Shown here piece after piece: positions 58,600 through 64,000 of a stretch of 64,000 nt of DNA. Position 1 is the first letter of the stretch. Each line of letters starts with the position of its first letter. The notes beneath the pieces were generated by a model. It did no database searches. It had not been told where the DNA came from and saw only the letters and a program-made list of their open reading frames with translations. The stretch lies in assembly GCA_937876095.1 (NCBI GenBank), contig CALFIE010000003.1, forward strand, positions 1 to 64,000. The letters are read 5' to 3'. This stretch comes from an uncultured Flavobacteriales bacterium (GTDB lineage Bacteria > Bacteroidota > Bacteroidia > Flavobacteriales > Weeksellaceae). The position numbers and the translations under genes were made by a program.

Positions 58600-58776
58600 A
58601 TGCAACGAAAAATTATATCGGGAAAAGTAAAAATTCCCAAAGAACAAAAGCAAAAACAATTGCACCAACAGTTAGGAGAATTTGCAGAGTGGATGAAGCA
58701 AGACAAAAACGCTTCGGAAATTCAGAAAGACCAACGGAAATCAGTTCCCATAAACCAACTTCCGATGGTTTTCTAA
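58600..58776 (+). CDS. Small basic protein overlapped by a false upstream frame
   Basis: A 58-codon frame: MQRKIISGKVKIPKEQKQKQ, LHQQLGEFAEWMKQDKNASE, IQKDQRKSVPINQLPMVF. It looks like a genuine amphipathic, charged protein, whereas the overlapping frame from 58593 is full of Arg/Thr/Pro and lacks such structure. If it is real, PRTRC F starts at 58800, 24 bases after this stop. No family known. It fills the gap between PRTRC C and F. Confidence 0.5.
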   Translation: MQRKIISGKVKIPKEQKQKQLHQQLGEFAEWMKQDKNASEIQKDQRKSVPINQLPMVF

Positions 58777-58799
58777 AATGTGCTTTTCTTCCAAAATTA

Positions 58800-59777
58800 A
58801 TGGAAAATGATGTTCAGAAATTGGCGTCAGACAAACAAAATTTAATTCAAATTCAAAGAAAAAACACCAAAACGGAAAAAGATTTTTATCAATCCCTTTC
58901 ACAATTAGCAGAACTTTATGGATTAAATCCAATATCAACAAAGCATTTTGGCTATCCTTACAATGTTGTATTGGCTTTAGATGACATTCAGAAACAATTG
59001 AAAAATAAAGTGAAAGATTGGGAAGAAATACGATTGATAGAAGAAAAAAGAAAAACCTATTTTGTAAGTGAGGAACGATACAATACTGGAGCCATTTTAT
59101 ATTATATTCCAATAATTCCATTGTACCGATTATCTAAAAATCCGAAACGAAAACAAGCTGTACAAATTTTACAATCTGTTTGTTCATACCTCTATCACAT
59201 CGTAGAAATTCCGTACTACAGAAAGCAAAATAGCTATTTGTTTTGGATGTACGAAATGGTTGCGGAATGGCTTATTTCTGATGACGAAAGCGAAGAAATT
59301 CTCATTTACTTATCAGAAATAAAACAAATGGAACAAATCGGTAATTTTATGGAACAGAAGATTTACAACCATCATAATTTAATCCGATTTAAAGAGAATC
59401 TGAGAAAGTTCAAAGTCAAAGACCATATTGACAATGATTGTTTTATGTTGGCGAGAAAAATTTTTTCTCTTTATCAGCAATATCCAAATGCTACCATTTA
59501 CCAAAACCTGCAATCTATTTTAGATACAGAAGAATATGAAAGTGATACCATCGTATCAATGGATAAATATGTTTCTTTTTGTGCTGAAGGAAAAGGATTA
59601 CTATTCCAAACACTTTTTGAAGCAGTAAACTCCGACTTACAGGAATATGCAACAATGGAAGAACCAAGGGTTATTAAAAAATTTGATGGAAGAAATATTA
59701 CAAATAACAACCTCGATTTTGAAAACTGCCTTTTCCCCTTGATTGAAGAACTCATTTACATTTTGAACAACTTTTAA
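58800..59777 (+). CDS. PRTRC system protein F-like
   Basis: From ATG 58800 (MENDVQKLASDKQNL) the protein has 325 residues; the frame is open back to 58593 but the extra part seems to be a shadow of the small gene at 58600. Sequence marks: FGYPYNVVLALDDIQKQLKNK, YNTGAILYYIPIIPLYRLSKNPKRKQA, VCSYLYHIVEIPYYRKQNSYLFWMYEMVAEWL, and a C-terminal FENCLFPLIEELIYILN. Length, all-helical character and place between C and B fit the PRTRC F protein of Bacteroidota elements; I cannot verify it further. Function unknown. Confidence 0.7.
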   Translation: MENDVQKLASDKQNLIQIQRKNTKTEKDFYQSLSQLAELYGLNPISTKHFGYPYNVVLALDDIQKQLKNKVKDWEEIRLIEEKRKTYFVSEERYNTGAILYYIPIIPLYRLSKNPKRKQAVQILQSVCSYLYHIVEIPYYRKQNSYLFWMYEMVAEWLISDDESEEILIYLSEIKQMEQIGNFMEQKIYNHHNLIRFKENLRKFKVKDHIDNDCFMLARKIFSLYQQYPNATIYQNLQSILDTEEYESDTIVSMDKYVSFCAEGKGLLFQTLFEAVNSDLQEYATMEEPRVIKKFDGRNITNNNLDFENCLFPLIEELIYILNNF

Positions 59778-59789
59778 ATAAATCGAAAA

Positions 59790-60512
59790 ATGAAAAATAT
59801 AACCCAAGATTTTGGAACATTATACCACCCAACAACAGCTTTGGTTTTTTACCAAAATGATGAAAGAAATAAAGATACTTATGTAGAATATTTTGATATG
59901 AATAAAAACGGAAACCCAGTCAATGCCCATCCTTTGACAGAGAGAGAAGCAAAAGAATTGCTTAAAGCACTTACCATTAATACCCAAAAGGAAAAAAATC
60001 AAGATTTTCTAAAGCCAAAAGGAATTTTACCAACCCATATTCTGCATATCAATCCAAGTGAAAATGGTTCAGTATTATGGTTCACGAAATCAATGAAACG
60101 ACAATTGTTTTTTACGGAAAATTTAGGAATTTCCAACGGAACGGCTGAAGTACCTCCAATGTTATGGTTGGCAAACAAACGAAGTCTTAAGATTTTTGCT
60201 CTTGCGAACAACCGAAGACCAACAGAAAAAACAGAACTTTTTTATGCACCGTTTTTCAATGTGTATGAAGATGGAAATGTTTGTATGGGAACGGTGGACG
60301 TAAAAATTCAAAATTCAACTTCGTTGGAAGAATTTACAAAAAAATGGGAAGAATATTTTTTTAATTCTTATTTCAGCCATTTGATGAATGAATACAATCC
60401 CATTAACGGAAATTGTGTAAATCTTTGGAAAAGCCTTATCAATACAGAAAAACAATTCCCAAAAGAAACATTAAGAACAGCAAACAGAACTTTAAAAAAT
60501 CTATTACTATGA
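59790..60512 (+). CDS. PRTRC system protein B
   Basis: 240 residues with the PRTRC B pattern: YHPTTALVFYQNDERNKDTYVEYFDMN, the GILPTHILHINPSENGSVLWFTKSMKRQLFFTENLGI block, PPMLWLANKRSLKIFALANNRRPTEKTELFYAPFFNVYEDGNVCMGTV, and EEFTKKWEEYFFNSYFSHL. It begins 12 bases after F and its stop overlaps the ThiF start by four bases (ATGA). Biochemical role unknown. Confidence 0.88.
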   Translation: MKNITQDFGTLYHPTTALVFYQNDERNKDTYVEYFDMNKNGNPVNAHPLTEREAKELLKALTINTQKEKNQDFLKPKGILPTHILHINPSENGSVLWFTKSMKRQLFFTENLGISNGTAEVPPMLWLANKRSLKIFALANNRRPTEKTELFYAPFFNVYEDGNVCMGTVDVKIQNSTSLEEFTKKWEEYFFNSYFSHLMNEYNPINGNCVNLWKSLINTEKQFPKETLRTANRTLKNLLL

Positions 60513-61336
60513 ACACCGAAATAACAAAAAATCAAGAAATCAAAGCTAAAGTTCATTTTATGGACAATACTTTAATCAATCCAACAAATCCAATTACTGT
60601 AAATTTAATTGGAGCAGGTGGAACAGGTTCGCAGATTCTAACTGCATTGGCAAGAATGAATCACGCTTTAACAGAACTCAATCACGCAGGTTTATCTGTG
60701 AGATTATGGGATGATGATGTGATTACCGAAGCGAATTTAGGCAGACAACTTTTTGCAGAATGTGAATTAGGATTGTATAAATCTTTAGCATTAATAAATA
60801 GAATAAATCGATTTTTTGGAACAAATTGGAAAGCTGAAACTCAAAAATTCCAAAAAGACGATTTAGGAAAATTGCAAAGCAATATGAAATCAGAAATTTA
60901 TATTTCTTGTGTAGATAGCGTAAAATCACGTTTTGATATTGCTGAAATTTTAAATGGATTGAAGATAGATAAAGGTTATTACAGAAATCAATGCAAATAT
61001 TGGATAGATTTTGGTAACTGTCAATTCACAGGACAGGTTTTACTTTCTACCATTGGAAAAATCAAACAACCCAATTCTGAAAATTATGAAACAGTAGAAA
61101 ACCTTCCTTTTATTACTGAAGAATTTGGAGAGCTTTTAAAGATTTCTGAATTAGAAGATAATACGCCAAGTTGTAGTTTAGCAGAAGCACTAGAAAAGCA
61201 GGATTTGTTCATTAATTCTACTCTAGCACAAATGGGAAGCTCGCTTTTGTGGAACTTATTTCGCAACGGATTGATTGAAAACAGAGGTTTTTTTCTTAAT
61301 CTGAAAAATTTCTATTCACAGCCAATTAAATTGTAG
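60509..61336 (+). CDS. PRTRC system ThiF-family (E1-like) protein
   Basis: From ATG 60509 275 residues. Rossmann-type adenylation domain of the ThiF/MoeB/E1 family: VNLIGAGGTGSQILTALARM (Gly-rich ATP loop), VRLWDDDVITEANLGRQLF (the conserved Asp and Arg), then ISCVDSVKSRFDI (Asp that ligates Mg). No CxxC zinc pairs are visible. C-terminal part: NTPSCSLAEALEKQDLFINSTLAQMGSSLLW. Family knowledge: such enzymes adenylate the C-terminal Gly of a ubiquitin-like protein; PRTRC C could be the partner, an inference. The longer frame from 60413 lies inside gene B and is rejected. Confidence 0.9.
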   Translation: MNTEITKNQEIKAKVHFMDNTLINPTNPITVNLIGAGGTGSQILTALARMNHALTELNHAGLSVRLWDDDVITEANLGRQLFAECELGLYKSLALINRINRFFGTNWKAETQKFQKDDLGKLQSNMKSEIYISCVDSVKSRFDIAEILNGLKIDKGYYRNQCKYWIDFGNCQFTGQVLLSTIGKIKQPNSENYETVENLPFITEEFGELLKISELEDNTPSCSLAEALEKQDLFINSTLAQMGSSLLWNLFRNGLIENRGFFLNLKNFYSQPIKL

Positions 61337-61365
61337 GTTTTGCTGTTCGATGTAAAAATCGGGCG

Positions 61366-61408
61366 GCAAAAATGCAATTCCTCACTTCGGTCGGAAACAC
61401 ATTTTTGC
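61366..61408. repeat. 9-bp inverted repeat after the PRTRC cassette
   Basis: GCAAAAATG (61366-61374) and CATTTTTGC (61400-61408) flank CAATTCCTCACTTCGG and beyond. It lies 30 bases after the ThiF stop and may be a terminator or an element-specific site. The rest up to 61513 shows nothing I can name. Confidence 0.45.
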
Positions 61409-61513
61409 GAAAAATAGGAGCAACCACATTTCTAAAACATTGCCATTTCTTTACGGTTTGATGTTTTTGAAAAGAGGTTGCAGAGTTGTTTGTTGATAAT
61501 TTTTTCTAAAAAA

Positions 61514-61993
61514 TTAATTCCAATTTACTTCCAAATCTTTAAATTCTATATTTGAATTTATTCCAAAAATGTCTGTTTTTTTTTTAGATTTTGAATTGGC
61601 TTTAAATCTAAAAAGCTTTATGAATAATGGCTCATTTTGAATATTTTTGAATGAAAAAGTCAATTTAAGAGGTACATCCAAAGCTAATTTAGGATATGGA
61701 CTACTGGATTTGTAAAAATCAATTTCATATTCTTTTCCTTCTATATCAGCAATAGAAATATCCTCAATTGTCATTTTTTTATTTTCATCCTTTGCTTCTA
61801 CAAGAAAGGTAATCGCAATCGTTTTTTCGGTTCTGTTTCCAGTTACCTTTGTTATTTTGAATGAAGAATTATCTTTTTCTGTTTCTAAAATTGCTTTATT
61901 AATTTCAACTATTTTTTTCAGGTACTCATTTTCCGAAGTCAAAACTTTATTCGTTGATTGAAGAACTTCGTTTTCTTTTTTAGATTTTCGCAA
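61514..61993 (-). CDS. Hypothetical coiled-coil protein with unclear start
   Basis: About 159 residues from a TTG at 61993: a coiled coil (KKENEVLQSTNKVLTSENEYLKKIVEINKAI) followed by a beta-rich domain (ITKVTGNRTEKTIAITFLVEAKDENKKM, KLALDVPLKLTFSFKNIQ). No family recognised. No ATG is in frame near the start. A promoter pair lies at 62077-62108 and an ATG at about 62057 is followed by a stop after four codons in another frame, so either a TTG/ATT start, a frameshift or 5' truncation must be invoked. It could mark the element's right end or be a chromosomal gene. Confidence 0.5.
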   Translation of the reverse strand: MRKSKKENEVLQSTNKVLTSENEYLKKIVEINKAILETEKDNSSFKITKVTGNRTEKTIAITFLVEAKDENKKMTIEDISIADIEGKEYEIDFYKSSSPYPKLALDVPLKLTFSFKNIQNEPLFIKLFRFKANSKSKKKTDIFGINSNIEFKDLEVNWN

Positions 61994-62076
61994 TTTGTTT
62001 GGCTGAATCCTAGTGTCGTTATATAAAGCGTGGATAGGATTAATAATTCTTCATTTTGAGTATTTAATGTGTTTAC

Positions 62077-62108
62077 AAATATATCATTAAAATAGCATTT
62101 TCAACCAA
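62077..62108 (-). promoter_or_regulatory. Promoter upstream of the coiled-coil gene
   Basis: On the minus strand TTG (62106-62108), 21 bases, then TATATTTG (62077-62084). Same spacing as the promoters at 13054 and 28122. It lies just downstream of the moaCB stop and reads toward 61993. Confidence 0.6.
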
Positions 62109-62130
62109 AAAATGCAATGCTTTATTTCGG

Positions 62131-63039
62131 TTAATGCTTCCCAGAATGTATCATTTTAAAAATATGTAAAATTGATGGAAAAAGGGCTTCCATTGATTCT
62201 CTGGCTCCGTTGGTAGAACCTGGTAAAGCGATAACCAATGTGTCGCCAATTAATCCGCCAATGCTTCTTGATAATATAGAATACGGCATTCGGTTTTGTC
62301 CGTATTGCCTTAAATGTTCGCCAATTCCAGGTATTTCTCGATTCAATAATGGTTGAATGGCTTCTGGGGTAAAATCTCGTTTAGAAAGGCCGGTGCCACC
62401 AGTGATAATAATGAGTTCTATTTTTTCTGAAATATAGTTCTCAATTTGGTTTTGAATACTTTCTATACCATCTGGAATGATGTCATAATTACAAATTTCT
62501 ACAGGTTCTGTTTTTAATTTTTCTAAAATAATTTTCCCTGAAAAGTCTTCTTTTTTACCTTCGGAAATACTATCCGAACAAACCAAAACAGCGGTTTTTA
62601 CCGGATTATCAAAATGGTCTTTTTTGTCTGATTTGCCACCTTTTTTTTCTAATAATTTAATGTTTTTAATCTCAATCTCTTTGTCGATTGGCTTTAGCAT
62701 ATCATAAAAAGTAAGTGCTACCACCGAAGCTGCGTGCATTGCTTCTACTTCCACCCCTGTTTTATAGATGGTTTTTATTTCCACAAAAATAGAAACTTCC
62801 AAACCCGAAATTTCATAACTAATTTTCGTGTATTCTATAGGTAATGGATGACAATCGGGAATCATATCCGAAGTTCGTTTAGCAGCATAAAGCCCAGCTG
62901 TTTTTGCCATTTCGAACACATCTCCTTTTGGTACGGTTTTATTTTCCAAAGCCAAAATGGTTTCAGGTTTACTTACCGCAACTACCGCTTTTGCGATGGC
63001 AATTCTTAATGAATTATTTTTGTGTGTTATATCTACCAT
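62131..63039 (-). CDS. Bifunctional molybdenum cofactor protein MoaC-MoaB/MogA
   Basis: 302 residues from ATG 63039 (MVDITHKNN, the true MoaC start, 11 bases after moaE). Residues about 1-145 are MoaC: MIPDCHPLPIEYTKI and GVEVEAMHAASVVALTFYDMLK with the catalytic Asp and Lys; with MoaA it makes cyclic pyranopterin monophosphate. Residues about 150-302 are a MoaB/MogA domain that adenylates molybdopterin: VLVCSDSISEGKKEDFSG, IIITGGTGLSKRDFTPEA and VIALPGSTNGARESM. The fusion is known in Bacteroidota. The in-frame ATG at 63087 would overlap moaE by 38 bases and is rejected. Other moa genes should lie beyond the window. Confidence 0.93.
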   Translation of the reverse strand: MVDITHKNNSLRIAIAKAVVAVSKPETILALENKTVPKGDVFEMAKTAGLYAAKRTSDMIPDCHPLPIEYTKISYEISGLEVSIFVEIKTIYKTGVEVEAMHAASVVALTFYDMLKPIDKEIEIKNIKLLEKKGGKSDKKDHFDNPVKTAVLVCSDSISEGKKEDFSGKIILEKLKTEPVEICNYDIIPDGIESIQNQIENYISEKIELIIITGGTGLSKRDFTPEAIQPLLNREIPGIGEHLRQYGQNRMPYSILSRSIGGLIGDTLVIALPGSTNGARESMEALFPSILHIFKMIHSGKH

Positions 63040-63049
63040 TCTAATATTT

Positions 63050-63478
63050 CTAATTATTTTCTTTCCATTGATGGGTTTCGTCTTCAAAAATTTCTTTTCC
63101 CCAGATCGGCACTTCGGCTTTTATTCTTTCCACAAGTTCATCACAGGCTTGCTGTGCTGGTTTTCTGTGTTTTGAAGAGGTAAACACAAAAAGGCAAATT
63201 TCGCCTGCTTTTATTTCGCCCAAACTATGATAAATGTGCATACATGTCAAAGCGTATTTTTCAAATATATCTTCCCGAATTGTTGCAATTTTTTGTTCAG
63301 CAAGTTCACGATAAGTGGTGAATTCTATGGCTTTTACTACTTTTTGGTCTATTTCATCGGCTCTTACTTGTCCTAAGAAAATGGAATGTCCACCAATATT
63401 GGTTTTGTGTTGATGATGAGCGATGCTCGTTGCTATTTTTTCTGGAGAAATGGCTCCTTCTATAAAACTATTTTTCAT
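63050..63478 (-). CDS. moaE: Molybdopterin synthase catalytic subunit
   Basis: Forms the dithiolene of molybdopterin together with MoaD. 142 residues. Marks: GGHSIFLGQVRADEI, VKAIEFTTYRELAEQKIATI, MHIYHSLGEIKAGEICLFVFTSSKHRKPAQQACDELVERIKAEVPIWGKEIFED with the conserved Arg-Lys and the PIWGKE Lys. It overlaps the stop of the long methyltransferase frame by four bases (ATGA) and precedes moaCB by 11 bases, so all three would form one operon. Confidence 0.93.
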   Translation of the reverse strand: MKNSFIEGAISPEKIATSIAHHQHKTNIGGHSIFLGQVRADEIDQKVVKAIEFTTYRELAEQKIATIREDIFEKYALTCMHIYHSLGEIKAGEICLFVFTSSKHRKPAQQACDELVERIKAEVPIWGKEIFEDETHQWKENN

Positions 63479-64000
63479 TTTTTTCTAAAACTACAAAATG
63501 TAAAATTCTGAATCGTATCAAATGGTGTTTTGTGATCTGTTGTAAAACAGCTTATTTTTTCAAAATATGGCAAAAACGCTTCTTAAAAAGATGTTTCAGA
63601 ATATTGTTTAATATCGATACCGCTGCATTTTTTGGGTCCATTTTCCGAAAATGTCCCTATAATAAGTACTCCATTAACAGCAATGCTTTCATTAGCAGTT
63701 TTGATGTAATTTTCTATGTCCTCATGCTCCGTGAGAAAATGAAAAGCAGCTCTATCATGCCAAAAATCGTATTTTTCTACTGGTTGAAAATGTGCTGCAT
63801 TGGCTTCAATCCATTTTACATTTTTGGCTTTATCTCCTAGTCTTTGTTTTGCTCCATCTAAAGCATATTTAGAAATGTCAAGTACGGAAATGTCTTGATA
63901 ACCAAGTTCTAATAAATAATCTACCAAATAGCTGTCACCACCACCAACATCAATAATTTTAGCATTTTTGTGAACGGAAAACATTTCGAAAAAGTCTAAA
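63475..64000 (-). pseudogene. SAM-dependent methyltransferase gene with an in-frame stop, 5' end outside the window
   Basis: The visible part is a class I methyltransferase: IIDVGGGDSYLVDYLLELG (SAM-binding motif I), VLDISKYALDGAKQRLG, VKWIEANAAHFQPVEKYDFWHDRAAFHFL, and GVLIIGTFSENGPKKCSGIDIKQYSETSF, then TAA at 63583-63585. The same frame continues without a shift for 35 more codons (EAFLPYFEKISCFTTDHKTP, FDTIQNFTFCSFRKK), which look like the normal C-terminus, and ends in a TGA overlapping the moaE ATG. A CAA-to-TAA change would explain it. Either a nonsense mutation, a sequence error or read-through is possible; the N-terminus lies past the window. Confidence 0.75.

Larger units (their letters stand above)
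49131..61993. mobile_element. Integrated replicon-like element with tyrosine recombinase, Rep/iterons and PRTRC genes
   Basis: The block holds a site-specific recombinase at its left edge, small regulators, a plasmid-type Rep with an iteron origin, a primase-like protein, Ssb, DUF1281 and PRTRC genes, all typical of mobile DNA and flanked by housekeeping genes (pncB to the left, moaCB to the right). Borders are approximate: no long direct repeat was found. The left border is near GTACTTTTGT at 49131, which resembles the GTANNTTTGC core of CTnDOT-type sites in nine of ten positions. The right border is between 61337 and 62130. No relaxase, coupling protein or Tra gene is visible, so self-transfer is unlikely. 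Confidence 0.7.

Noticed and set aside
60413..60508. Long N-terminal extension of the ThiF-family protein
   Set aside because: It is a shadow of PRTRC B in another frame; the ATG in the ATGA overlap at 60509 is the natural start.
62145..62153. TGCTTCCC shared by 49148-49155 and the end of moaCB as a possible att repeat
   Set aside because: Only eight bases match and the right copy is within moaCB coding sequence; chance is a sufficient explanation.
63040..63087. Upstream start of the MoaC-MoaB fusion
   Set aside because: It would overlap moaE by 38 bases; MVDITH at 63039 is the usual MoaC start.

Overview
The window is AT-rich chromosomal DNA of a member of the Bacteroidota, most likely class Flavobacteriia and near the Chryseobacterium/Cloacibacterium group (Weeksellaceae); the genus is an inference. 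The grounds are: promoters of the Bacteroidota type (TTTG or TTG, 19-21 bp, then TAnnTTTG) with no Shine-Dalgarno sequences; an OmpA protein with thrombospondin type 3 calcium repeats; SusC-like outer membrane receptors and many lipoproteins; a citrulline hydrolase of the CtlX type; and a zinc-free L36 and S14.

Layout. 1-15.4 kb holds two tandem YD-like lipoproteins, then housekeeping genes: pth, yebC, an OmpA protein, smpB, an ABC-F ATPase, recJ, nadD, a DUF3817 membrane protein, a large surface lipoprotein and a TonB-type outer membrane receptor. 15.4-21.7 kb is a tightly coupled seven-gene minus-strand operon built around S-adenosylmethionine decarboxylase (speD) and a membrane-anchored spermidine-synthase-like enzyme, with DUF4178, DUF350, a tiny membrane protein, a Tat-exported FAD amine oxidase and a polytopic protein. 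This is the best candidate here for a poorly described system. 21.9-29.2 kb carries ctlX, cutC and a homoserine-to-homocysteine set (metY, metX, hom) behind a complete SAM-I riboswitch with its terminator, then a second amidinotransferase-fold enzyme. 29.4-32.2 kb has gltA and eno. 33.1-47.0 kb is the S10-spc-alpha ribosomal supercluster (rplC to rplQ, minus strand) with one clear consensus promoter upstream of rplC; rpsJ is not next to it. pncB and a DUF1801 gene follow.

49.1 to about 61.5-62.0 kb is an integrated mobile element: tyrosine recombinase, regulators, a plasmid-type Rep protein, an origin with seven 18-bp iterons and two perfect DnaA boxes, a Toprim primase-like protein, a histone H1-like protein on the opposite strand, Ssb, and a partial PRTRC cassette (E, C, F, B, ThiF). 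No relaxase, coupling protein or conjugation gene is visible, so it looks like an integrated replicon or a reduced integrative element. Beyond it lie a moaE-moaCB pair for molybdenum cofactor synthesis and, at the window edge, a methyltransferase gene interrupted by an in-frame stop.

How the genes work together: the metY/metX/hom set makes homocysteine and so methionine and SAM, under SAM feedback through the riboswitch; speD consumes SAM to feed the membrane aminopropyl-transfer operon; the two guanidine-modifying enzymes nearby act on arginine or citrulline. In the element, Rep, iterons, DnaA boxes, primase and Ssb form a replication module and the PRTRC genes an accessory maintenance module. 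No tRNA, rRNA or CRISPR array was recognised.
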